Source of the DNA: Gammaproteobacteria bacterium
Lineage (GTDB): Bacteria; Pseudomonadota; Gammaproteobacteria; Arenicellales; UBA868
Assembly (NCBI GenBank): GCA_022450155.1
Contig: JAKUQR010000002.1
Span: forward strand, 89,287-153,286
Reading direction: 5' to 3'
DNA: 64,000 nucleotides
Shown here: positions 8,579-16,727 of the stretch, one piece after another
How positions within the stretch are numbered: the stretch's first letter is position 1
Layout: each line of letters opens with the position of its first letter
Made by a program: the position numbers and the translations under genes
The notes under the pieces: generated by a model
The model's input: the letters and a program-made list of their open reading frames with translations, nothing else
The model's database searches: none
What the model was told of the DNA's origin: nothing

Positions 8579-9406
8579 GTGAGCGCGAGCAATTTGGTTA
8601 ATCTGAAAGCCTACCCGATCCAGGATATCGAAACACCAGCTGCCCAGGCGCTTGTCGCAAGGTGTCGACAGGACCTTGATGAAAGCGCATTGTCCAGGTT
8701 AGATGCTTTCATTCGGCCCGATGCAATTGTGGCTATGACTAATGAGATAGACAGTCTCGTGAATTGTGCTTACCGTGCAGAACATCAGCGAACACCCTAC
8801 TCTTGGCGGTACAACTTGGACTTTCCAGATGGGCATCCCCGCCGCGCCTTGCACATGAACCGCTATGGATATCTGTTGTACAACCAACTCGAAAACAAAT
8901 CGCTGATCAGTCAACTCTACGAATGGAAACCATTGACTGAATTTGTACGTCAAATCCTAAGTTTCGAAACACTATATCGTACTGCTGATCCTTATCTCTC
9001 TATAGTAATCAATATAATGAAGAGTGGAGATGAATTAGCCTGGCATTTTGATACCAACGATGGTGTAGTTTCCTTGATGTTGCAAACGGCTGACGACGGT
9101 GGAGAATTCGAGTACGCACCCTATATACGAAATGAACTTGACGAGAATTATGGTGGAATTAATGAATTGTTTGAGGGGCGTGCTCAAGTTGCAGATCGAC
9201 CTAAAATTTATCCCGGAACCTTCGTATTATTTAAAGGCAGACGCTCTTGTCATAGAGTGACGCCGATAGGCCGAAGTAGGCAACCGCGACTGAATATCCT
9301 TTACAGCTACGATGAGCAACCCAACATGGTCTTTTCAGACGCGAGCCAACTAGAAAAAACCCAGCCCACATCAGGAGCAAATGTTGGATTGAAGGCTCCT
9401 ACCTAG
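8579..9406 (+). CDS. 2-oxoglutarate/Fe(II) oxygenase, HalD/BesD-like family
   Basis: About 275 residues. The facial triad is clear: WHFDTND (His about 155, Asp 157) and SCHRVTP (distal His about 223), with a following Arg for 2-oxoglutarate. The surrounding VVSLMLQTADDGGEFEYAPY context matches a family that includes free-amino-acid hydroxylases and halogenases. Presence of Asp rather than Gly/Ala at the second triad position argues for hydroxylation, not halogenation. Start: GTG 8579 has GGAGG six bases upstream (8569-8573), better than the GTG at 8567 that overlaps this site. The substrate is probably an amino acid or relative, by inference. Confidence 0.72.
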   Translation: MSASNLVNLKAYPIQDIETPAAQALVARCRQDLDESALSRLDAFIRPDAIVAMTNEIDSLVNCAYRAEHQRTPYSWRYNLDFPDGHPRRALHMNRYGYLLYNQLENKSLISQLYEWKPLTEFVRQILSFETLYRTADPYLSIVINIMKSGDELAWHFDTNDGVVSLMLQTADDGGEFEYAPYIRNELDENYGGINELFEGRAQVADRPKIYPGTFVLFKGRRSCHRVTPIGRSRQPRLNILYSYDEQPNMVFSDASQLEKTQPTSGANVGLKAPT

Positions 9407-9557
9407 GTAGGTTCCAGATCGGGACGACTTACAGACTGCATCCGAAAGGTTAGGTTATGCGTCTACAGATACAACGAGTAAGCACTATCGCTCTAACGTT
9501 AAGAGAGTGATGCCGTTGAGTTCCTATAAAAAATAACAAAATAAGGGTATAAAACAC

Positions 9558-10616
9558 ATGACAGACATCTTCTCCACACGACGTATCCCCGATTCGTGCT
9601 TCGGCTCGATAATTGAATTCAACCAGCCCAATCTCGAACTCGCACTTAAGTCGCTTGAAACAAAACCAGACTCACTACTCTCGGCACTAATCGCAGCAAA
9701 AGGTTTGTTGGTTTTACCCAAGGTTGGGGCTATTACGGAACAGCCCGAGTTACTGCTGCGACTAAGTCGCTTGTTTGGTACAGAAGTCGAAAACTATCAC
9801 CACACATTGAGTACTCGAAATCTGGTTCACCCGACTGTGCCTCAGATTCTAGTGCTTGCCAACCAGCCGCCCAGCAACCGACAACCACCAAAGCGCCCCG
9901 AGCCAGCCTTGACTATGAACGGCGAGTTGCCGGTACAGTTTCCACATCGAAGTGGCTGGCATACTGACCAGAGTTTTCGACGCCCACCACCTGATGTCTC
10001 ACTATTCTATGCAGTCACTCCCTCACCTAAGGGCACCGGTCAAACACTCTATGCGAGTGGCACTGCTGCTTATAAAGCATTGCCCAACGACCTCAAGACA
10101 CAAATAAGCAATCTGTGCGGCATACATGCTCTACCGTGGACCGGTCGATCCGAGACAGCTGTTAGAAGTGGTGATCCACCCGTCGAGTTGCTCGCGCATC
10201 AGAGACCGCAGCACCAACCCGTGGTACGCGATCACCCGGTTACCGGCGAGCCATCATTATTCCTCTGCGAAGACGGGCAGATGGATTGGGTCGACGGACC
10301 AATCGCAGGCATGGAGCCAGGCCCGGATGGTGAAGGGGCTGCCTTACTCTATAAACTGATGAGTCATTTCACTAAACGTAGATTCGTCTACGTGCATGAT
10401 TGGGATAGAGGTGATCTGGTCATCAACGATAATCGCAACGTAATTCATTCAGCTACCTGGTTCGACACGAAATACGAGATTCGCGACATGTGGCGAACAA
10501 CAGTCATGGGCAATCCGGGCAGAGAGTACGAAGGTGAAGCACCAAGCTGGATACCCGCGCCGGGCATGGAACCAACCCAGGGTCTGGCTGACCAGACTAA
10601 TGCGAGTGGAAAGTGA
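9558..10616 (+). CDS. TauD/TfdA-family dioxygenase (first paralogue)
   Basis: 352 residues. Iron ligands are GWHTDQSF (His about 135, Asp 137) and VIHSATWF (His about 296), and MWRTTV supplies the 2-oxoglutarate Arg. It is clearly paralogous to the protein at 40739-41785: shared blocks include LLxRLSRLFGxEVENYH, QFPHRxGWHTDQSFRRPPPD and HALPWTGR/HAIPWTGR. The family cleaves or hydroxylates small acids such as taurine, sulfonates or aryloxyacetates. It follows another 2OG oxygenase in the same direction, 151 bases away, so the two may act on one substrate pathway. Confidence 0.82.
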   Translation: MTDIFSTRRIPDSCFGSIIEFNQPNLELALKSLETKPDSLLSALIAAKGLLVLPKVGAITEQPELLLRLSRLFGTEVENYHHTLSTRNLVHPTVPQILVLANQPPSNRQPPKRPEPALTMNGELPVQFPHRSGWHTDQSFRRPPPDVSLFYAVTPSPKGTGQTLYASGTAAYKALPNDLKTQISNLCGIHALPWTGRSETAVRSGDPPVELLAHQRPQHQPVVRDHPVTGEPSLFLCEDGQMDWVDGPIAGMEPGPDGEGAALLYKLMSHFTKRRFVYVHDWDRGDLVINDNRNVIHSATWFDTKYEIRDMWRTTVMGNPGREYEGEAPSWIPAPGMEPTQGLADQTNASGK

Positions 10617-10792
10617 GGTCATGACTTTCTCGACTTAAAACCTCTACCACCGAATAGTGCTTGCCCGACTCACGTCATTAACGTACATATGAATGATGTG
10701 ACGAGTAGCCTATTCACTGTGACTCCAATTGATCGGATTCGTCATCAGTCAATTTTCATGGATTATTTTTACTATCGCAGTATATCTTCTGT

Positions 10793-12247
10793 TTATGTTA
10801 GTTCTCCCATAGGCGGGACTTTTCCATGACGTGGATCGATTGGTACCTTTTCAGCTAGGCCGCTCTCTGCTTCGAATAGTGCACCGGCGGCTAATAAGGC
10901 AGCCTCGCCTCGTGGCCGACCGATGAGTTGCAGACCGATTGGACGACCATACTGGTCAAAACCACAGGGCAGCGAAAGGGCGGGGGATGCGCTGATGGTT
11001 ACCGCCGCGGTCAAAGTGGAGGCTGCCATATAGTGCTCCAGTTTGATACCGTCTATAGCCTCGGGATAACGTAGTTCGACATCAAAAGCCGGTGTGTTGG
11101 CGCCTGGAGTTACGATTAGATCGTACTGCGAAAACAAGTCGTTAAATTGCGTATATAACGCAGCACGGGCTCGTTCTGCCTTCGCCAGAGTAGGGATAGA
11201 CTGCTCTAAACCTAGTTCGGTATTCCAAATAATATCCGGCTTTATTTGATCGCGATAGCGTTCCAGTTGTAATTCTCTATCAATGACGAATTCTTGCGAA
11301 CGCAAGGCCAAAAACGTATCTTCCAGATCTTCCAAATCAATAGTAATTTCCTCTACCTTCGAACCTACGTTTTTAAAATGTCGCATGCTGTCACGACATA
11401 TATTTTCAGTCTCTTGATCTACAGGTGAGCCTCCAATGGTTGCTGCAAAGGCTACCCTGTGAGGCCGCTGTGGTGCTGCCACAGCGCTACTGAACGATAA
11501 ACGGGGCGCATCAAAGGTCATGGGATCCAGGTGGCAATATCCGGCCATGGTGTCCAAAAATAGTGCAACATCGGGGACATTACGTGCCATAGGCCCCTGT
11601 ACCGACAAAGGCGAGAATAGTGTATCTACCGTACCTCTGGTAACCCTGCCCGGTGATGGGCGTAGGCCAACTACAGAACAATAGGTGGCCGGGCGCCTAA
11701 GGCTGCCACCATGATCGCTTCCTTGCGCCAACCACACTTCACCTGATGCTAGCGCGGCTGCCCCTCCGCCGGTAGAACCTGCAGGGGTCAGGGATGAATT
11801 CCACGGGTTGCGAGTCTTTCCGAACACCTCGTTAAAGGTAGAGCCGCCAGCGCCAAATTCTGGCGTGTTCGATTTGCCTAGGACGATTCCTCCCATATGT
11901 TCAATCCGTTCCACCAAAGGATGTGATCTTTCGGGGACATGATTTGCGAAAATTGGAGAACCATAGGTTGTGCGTACGCCTGCAACATCCACAAGATCCT
12001 TGATTGCAATGGGGAGACCGGCTAGCCAGCCAGCTTTGTGCTGTGCCTCACCACCAATTCCCGTCATCAGACGCTTGGCATCCGCCCGGGCGCGATCCAA
12101 GCATAGAGTAGGTAGGGCATTGATGGATGGTTCCACTTCGGCAATCCGAGCCTCAGCCGCGTCAATTAGATCCAACGGGGATAATTCCCCTGATTTCAAA
12201 CGCTGGACTGCTTCACAAGCAGTTAAACGAAAGAGATCTTCCCTCAA
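10793..12247 (-). CDS. amidase-signature family amidase
   Basis: 484 residues. The Ser-cisSer-Lys triad is visible: Lys83 (PIAIKDL), Ser158 (PAGSTGGGAAAL) and Ser182 (GSDHGGSLRRPA). The signature is a GGGAA variant of the usual GGSSGG. Length fits stand-alone amidases that hydrolyse small amides to acid and ammonia; GatA is less likely since GatB/C are absent. The likely start is TTG 12247, with GGAGGA about 10 bases upstream. Convergent with the upstream dioxygenase pair. It probably supplies ammonia from an amide. Confidence 0.82.
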   Translation of the reverse strand: MREDLFRLTACEAVQRLKSGELSPLDLIDAAEARIAEVEPSINALPTLCLDRARADAKRLMTGIGGEAQHKAGWLAGLPIAIKDLVDVAGVRTTYGSPIFANHVPERSHPLVERIEHMGGIVLGKSNTPEFGAGGSTFNEVFGKTRNPWNSSLTPAGSTGGGAAALASGEVWLAQGSDHGGSLRRPATYCSVVGLRPSPGRVTRGTVDTLFSPLSVQGPMARNVPDVALFLDTMAGYCHLDPMTFDAPRLSFSSAVAAPQRPHRVAFAATIGGSPVDQETENICRDSMRHFKNVGSKVEEITIDLEDLEDTFLALRSQEFVIDRELQLERYRDQIKPDIIWNTELGLEQSIPTLAKAERARAALYTQFNDLFSQYDLIVTPGANTPAFDVELRYPEAIDGIKLEHYMAASTLTAAVTISASPALSLPCGFDQYGRPIGLQLIGRPRGEAALLAAGALFEAESGLAEKVPIDPRHGKVPPMGELT

Positions 12248-12369
12248 TTCGTTCCATTCCTCCCATCAAAACATATCGGACTCTACTACACCCCGACCAG
12301 CCCTACCGCTTGTGATAGAAGATAAATGGGAATATCTGTTCTACACTTACGGGAGCAATTGTTGAGTAC

Positions 12370-12784
12370 TTAAGATGGTCTCGATCTTTCGTAAGCGATT
12401 ATCTCGGGGTCGACCGGCGTATGCGGTAATTTCCTGCAGGTATATAAGTAAGCGTCTGGTTTAAACCAACTGGCATCATCGATGATTCCCACTCTTATTC
12501 CTCGCCGTTCCGGAAAGTGGGTGTTCAACGAAAACATCTGTGATCCACACGTTGGGCAAAACTCTTTGGTCATAGTGCTGCCCCGGTCACTCTTATGCTG
12601 ATAGGAATGTGTCTGACCACTGATAGTTATGGTTTCTGCCAGAACAAAAACGAACGAACCATAGAGACTGCCACTCGAGCGGCGACAATCATCACAATGA
12701 CAAGAGCCTTGGAATATAGGTTCAGCACTGCATTCAAAACTGACCGAGCCACACAAACAAATGACCGGTGATATTTAGCGTCAT
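12370..12784 (-). CDS. GFA/CENP-V zinc-domain protein, N-terminal frameshift
   Basis: The domain has zinc-binding Cys pairs: CLCG near the N-terminus, SCHCDDCRR and FCPTCGS. Members are small hydrolase/lyase-like proteins related to S-hydroxymethylglutathione synthase. An ATG at 12784 with AGGAGG upstream (12789-12795) starts MTLNITG, but the frame must lose one T in the run near 12760 to join CLCGSVSF. As written, the long frame begins at TTG 12756. This is either a real frameshift or a homopolymer error. A chimeric second GFA start is found at 44.9 kb. Confidence 0.75.
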
Positions 12785-12809
12785 AACGGCCTCCTGTTCC
12801 CTTCCCGAG

Positions 12810-13589
12810 TTACGCTGTAATTCCGCCATCCACGGGAAACGCGGCGCCAGTGACGAAGGACGCCTCGTCCGACAGCAGGAACAACGCTGCGTTAGCGATT
12901 TCCTCGGGCCTGCCGGGCCGGCCCATCGGGGTCATGCCGCCCCGGGTGCGCACGAGCTCTTCCTTGTCCATGCCCTGAGTGCTCTGCTGATCTGGGCGTG
13001 CGACGAAGACCCGCAGCATTGGCGTGTCGATCGGACCTGGACAGACCGCGTTGATCCGGATGTTTTCCTGGGCATAACGCTTGGCCATGGCCTTTACGAA
13101 GCCGACGACGCCGAACTTGGCCATGGAATAGACTGGGCTAAACATCGAGCCGGTAAGGCCCGAGGATGAGGCGGTGAACAACAGGCTACCGCCGCCGCGT
13201 GCCCGCAGCTCTGGCAAAGCCGTCTCTGTAGTGATGAACACAGTGCGCAGATTGAGATCGACTGCCTGGTCCCAGTCCTTCATGTCAAGATCCTCGACCG
13301 CCGCCGGACCAGGATGACCAACATGGTTCCAGACGAAATCCAGTCCGTAGAAATGGTTGACAGTATTGCGGACGATCCGGCGTGAGTCTTCGTCCTTTGA
13401 AAGATCCGCGGTGATCCCCAGCGCCTTGCCACCGGCAGCTTCGATCTCCGCGACCACCGCTGCCACCGCGTCGGCGTCAATATCCACAACGCCGACCGAT
13501 GCGCCTTCCTTGGCGAAGCGAATGGCGCCGGCCCGTCCCATGCCCGACCCCGCCGCCGTAACTAACCCGATCTTGCCTTCCATTCGCAT
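12810..13589 (-). CDS. short-chain dehydrogenase/reductase
   Basis: 259 residues, classical SDR length. Cofactor motif TAAGSGMG (11-18; Ala replaces the usual Gly), VDID after strand 2 (NAD preference), WNHVG in place of NNAG, catalytic Ser141-143, Tyr154 and Lys158 (YSMAK), and a C-terminal PVDGG. It should be an NAD-dependent alcohol/ketone oxidoreductase; no substrate is evident. Start ATG 13589 with GGGAG upstream. It sits 26 bases from the GFA gene on the same strand, so the two are likely co-transcribed. Confidence 0.85.
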   Translation of the reverse strand: MRMEGKIGLVTAAGSGMGRAGAIRFAKEGASVGVVDIDADAVAAVVAEIEAAGGKALGITADLSKDEDSRRIVRNTVNHFYGLDFVWNHVGHPGPAAVEDLDMKDWDQAVDLNLRTVFITTETALPELRARGGGSLLFTASSSGLTGSMFSPVYSMAKFGVVGFVKAMAKRYAQENIRINAVCPGPIDTPMLRVFVARPDQQSTQGMDKEELVRTRGGMTPMGRPGRPEEIANAALFLLSDEASFVTGAAFPVDGGITA

Positions 13590-14084
13590 GACGTTCTCCC
13601 AATTAAGTTTGTTGATTTTGTTAGTTAGCCCGCTAACCGGTCAACGCACATCCGAAAAAGGCTAATTTACAGCGCATTCTTACATCCAAACCCACCGCGC
13701 AGGGTTATTGTATTACCGCCCCCACGCACGCTTTTCAGACACCGAAATCCACCTTTGTACGTCCTATATTAGAGTTCTCTTATTCCCAACAGATCAGTGA
13801 TGGCACTCAGGTTTGGTGTTTTCGAGTGTTGGATAATCGCCACATAACGTGTCCCATACCATTCTCTGGGGAAACCCAACGCGTCCTGCCCACTCTCAGC
13901 GATAATCCTTTGTCGGGACAACCATCCGGACTTAGTCCCCCCCATTTTTGTTGACAAACAACGAGAAACACTTGAATAATCTGACCACTAGGTAGAATTA
14001 ATAGAGCCAATTTTCAATTGGCTTAAATGAAGATTTGTACTGAATTCGTCGAATTAAAAGCTAACGTTTACAAGGAGGATATTC
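13590..14084. other. intergenic stretch, no gene recognised
   Basis: I see no complete gene. The minus strand at 13769-13957 has an open stretch with LGFPREWYGTRYVAI that could be a decayed coding fragment, but I cannot assign it. A perfect hairpin lies at 14006-14022 (GCCAATT-TTC-AATTGGC), and an AAGGAGG ribosome-binding site at about 14071-14077 belongs to the next gene. I looked for guanidine riboswitch features (paired hairpins with ACGR loops) and found none. Confidence 0.4.
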
Positions 14085-15260
14085 ATGGCTATAACTAATT
14101 CTCGCTCCAATAAGTTTTTGTCCAGTTTGGGGGTGGCCGCCGTACTACTGCTCACACAGCTTTTGTTCACTACCAACACTGCCCTTGCAAAGGAGAAAGT
14201 CACTATAGCGATTATTTCGTTTTCTCCATATGCGCCCTGGTACATTGTCAAAGAAAAGGATTTGGCAAAGAATATTGAGATCGACGTTCAGATCATCGAC
14301 GACATCTCAGCAAAGAATGCGGGGTTAACCACAGGCTCTCTTCAATGCATGTTGAATACACTTGACACCGTAGTCGTGGCACGATCAGCTGGTCTTCCAA
14401 TTAAACATATTGCCATACCCGCGATGTCCTATGGTCTTGACGAGATGGTTGTGACAAAAGAAATTTCCAGCATAGATGACTTTCCAGGAAAAACTTTTGG
14501 TGCCGACTACGGGTTCCTCAATCATATGTGGATGCTCCTGAATCTAAAAAGAGCGGGGATTGGATTTGACGAGTTGACTCACTCAATTATGATGCCCTGG
14601 GACAGTGCGGCTGCATTCGTTAGCGGCGGGTTAGATATCGACGTTAACTACATTCCTTTTTCAAAGCAGTCCCTGGAACTGCCCGGATCTCATGTACTGA
14701 AAACCAGTCTGTCGGACCGTACATGGGAAAGAGGGCTGATATCTGAGTCTATGGCATGCAATGAAGATTGGCTGGCGTCAAAGCCTGAGGTTGCTAAAGA
14801 GGTGCTTAGAGCCTGGTTTGAAGCCGTCAACTGGTGGAAAGCAAACCCAGAGGAAGGAAATGCGATCATAGCCAAAGCTCTTGACTGGCCAATTTCCGAT
14901 GTGCAGCTGACCCAGTATGGCGCAGTCATGTTAAATCTTGATCAGAATCTCGGTGCCTTTGGTATTGGTGCTGGAAAACCTGTATGTGCTAGTCTTCCTG
15001 ATGGCGCTGAAGTTCGCGAAATCCCCGCTGACTCGAGCGGCTGGGGTCAGGAATTATTTGGAGGTGCACCCGACTGTGTAGCGGGCTACGTCTACCCAAC
15101 TTGGGATGTGTTCGGCAATATTTATAAAGAAGCTGGCGTAATAGATACCGCGGCTTCGACTGATATTGGAATCGACACCAGCATCCTTAAGGCACTTGAT
15201 AGTGCGGGTTATACAGACACCTATAGTTCCAATCAATGGATTGGTCGCCTGGGCGAATAA
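14085..15260 (+). CDS. ABC transporter substrate-binding protein (NMT1/TauA/SsuA type)
   Basis: 391 residues with a Sec signal peptide: basic start, hydrophobic core about 14-30, and cleavage after TALA near residue 35. The mature part has the NMT1/THI5-like fold of taurine, sulfonate, nitrate and thiamine-precursor binding proteins (SFSPYAPWYIVKEKDL; DDFPGKTFGADYG). A strong AAGGAGG precedes ATG 14085. A clear terminator follows at 15289. The matching permease and ATPase are at 20996-22692, separated by the ureohydrolase and the inverted molybdenum hydroxylase operon. It probably captures the substrate for the adjacent ureohydrolase. Confidence 0.82.
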   Translation: MAITNSRSNKFLSSLGVAAVLLLTQLLFTTNTALAKEKVTIAIISFSPYAPWYIVKEKDLAKNIEIDVQIIDDISAKNAGLTTGSLQCMLNTLDTVVVARSAGLPIKHIAIPAMSYGLDEMVVTKEISSIDDFPGKTFGADYGFLNHMWMLLNLKRAGIGFDELTHSIMMPWDSAAAFVSGGLDIDVNYIPFSKQSLELPGSHVLKTSLSDRTWERGLISESMACNEDWLASKPEVAKEVLRAWFEAVNWWKANPEEGNAIIAKALDWPISDVQLTQYGAVMLNLDQNLGAFGIGAGKPVCASLPDGAEVREIPADSSGWGQELFGGAPDCVAGYVYPTWDVFGNIYKEAGVIDTAASTDIGIDTSILKALDSAGYTDTYSSNQWIGRLGE

Positions 15261-15288
15261 CACTCGTATCTGATTATTTGTTGTTTCA

Positions 15289-15335
15289 GACAGCAGGCTC
15301 CGGAGAATTACGCTCCGGAGTCCCTGCTGTCTTTT
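15289..15335 (+). terminator. rho-independent terminator after the binding-protein gene
   Basis: A long, nearly perfect stem: GACAGCAGG.CTCCGGAG pairs with CTCCGGAG.CCTGCTGTC around an AATTACG loop, followed by TTTT. It ends the transcript of the binding-protein gene and separates it from the ureohydrolase gene, which then needs its own promoter. A small hairpin (AGCGATT...AATCGCT, 15357-15375) lies in that leader. Confidence 0.85.
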
Positions 15336-15466
15336 ACAGCGGTTACTATGGAGTGTAGCGATTTCAACAATCGCTGAACTTTTCCTTCAGGAAATATTTG
15401 ATCAAGTCTGAAAAATTAGCCAAAAAGATTTGTTAAGGCAATTTACCTATTAAACGGGAGTTGATT

Positions 15467-16654
15467 GTGTCAAATTCAAGTAAGGATGAATTTCGTGGTA
15501 CAAGAAATCTCAGGCATTTGCAGCGAATTTCTCAGACAAAACAGGAAGAAGAGATTCAGCGCAATCTTGAACTTGGACTGGAAGCTGCTGAGTCAATTAA
15601 TGATCGGAGTATCTCACTGTTTAGCCGCGGTCATCAGCCGGCGTTTGCAGGCATTAACACGTTTATGAAGGAACCCTACTGCGAAGACATCCGGCAAGTT
15701 GGGAACTTTGAGGCAGCATTTGTAGGAATACCATTTGACACAGGAACCACCTATCGACCCGGGACACGATTTGGCCCCCAGGCGGTGAGACGAATTTCAG
15801 CAGTCTACGATGGTTATTCCGTCGATGGGGGCATTGACCTGCCCGAAGAGCTTGATCTTTGTGATGCGGGAGACGTTTTTGTGATCCCTGGCAATATCGA
15901 AAAAACCTTCGACCAAGTTAGCAAAGCTGTATCCCATGTCTATACCTCTGGGGCTTTTCCTATACTCTGCGGCGGCGATCACAGTCTTGGTTATCCAAAT
16001 GTTAGGGGGATTGCACCTCACATAGACGGTAACGTCGGCATCATACATATCGACCGGCATATAGATATGCAGGACATGGATATGGATGAACGGATGCATA
16101 CGACGCCGTGGTTTTGGACAACGAATCATCATGAAAGTGTGGACCTTAGCTCATCTCATCATAACCACAGTCATATGCACGACGTTGGGCTTTCGAACTG
16201 TCCGCCAAAAAATCTAGTCCAGATGGGCATTGGAGGGTGGTATGGGTCCCGACCCGGTTCCAAGGTCGCTCATGAACGAGGCAGCAGCGTCCTGACGATG
16301 ACCGATATAGAGCAGCTCGGCGCCAAAGGGGCTGCAGAAAGAGCTCTCGAGATCGCCTGGAAGAATGCAAAAGCTGTCTACCTGTCATTCGACATTGATT
16401 CCATAGACCCCGGCTTTGCACCCGGTACTGGTACACCGGAACCCGGTGGCCTGTATCCCCGAGAAGCATTGGAAATGGTACGACTGATCGCGCGTGAGGG
16501 CCTTTGTGGTATGGAAGTCGTTGAGGTCTCACCACCCTATGACGTAAATGACAACACTGCCCAACTTGCTTGCCGATTGATTCTCGATGTCCTCGGGACT
16601 ATGGTCGTTGAGGGAAAACTGGGTCACCGAGACCGTGCGATGAAAGACCGTTGA
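15467..16654 (+). CDS. ureohydrolase (agmatinase family), guanidine-hydrolase-like
   Basis: About 395 residues, much longer than usual agmatinases (about 305) because of an N-terminal extension of about 80 residues. Binuclear metal ligands: His172 (GGDHS), Asp196/His198/Asp200 (IDRHID, where most family members have DAHxD), and Asp309/Asp311 (SFDIDSID). Extension, length and the DRH and DERMHT motifs recall nickel-dependent guanidine hydrolases (GdmH, 390 residues in Synechocystis), so guanidine or a small guanidino compound is a likely substrate; this is inference. A His-rich insert (His221-222, 231-232, 234, 236, 238) is unusual. Start GTG 15467 with GGGAG upstream. It lies next to the ABC binding protein. 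Confidence 0.8.
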   Translation: MSNSSKDEFRGTRNLRHLQRISQTKQEEEIQRNLELGLEAAESINDRSISLFSRGHQPAFAGINTFMKEPYCEDIRQVGNFEAAFVGIPFDTGTTYRPGTRFGPQAVRRISAVYDGYSVDGGIDLPEELDLCDAGDVFVIPGNIEKTFDQVSKAVSHVYTSGAFPILCGGDHSLGYPNVRGIAPHIDGNVGIIHIDRHIDMQDMDMDERMHTTPWFWTTNHHESVDLSSSHHNHSHMHDVGLSNCPPKNLVQMGIGGWYGSRPGSKVAHERGSSVLTMTDIEQLGAKGAAERALEIAWKNAKAVYLSFDIDSIDPGFAPGTGTPEPGGLYPREALEMVRLIAREGLCGMEVVEVSPPYDVNDNTAQLACRLILDVLGTMVVEGKLGHRDRAMKDR

Positions 16655-16727
16655 TGGAGACGTGCCGATGACAACCTTCATTTCCCTTCGGTCGAGCGCC
16701 GACGAAATGCGACTCTTATCTGGAGTA

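Noticed and set aside
8579..9406. Calling the first oxygenase a halogenase
   Set aside because: The second triad residue is Asp (HFD), whereas Fe/2OG halogenases have Gly or Ala there.
13960..15466. Guanidine riboswitch upstream of the binding-protein or ureohydrolase gene
   Set aside because: The hairpins present (14006-14022, 15357-15375) lack ACGR loops or ykkC-type conserved blocks; no class I-III signature seen.
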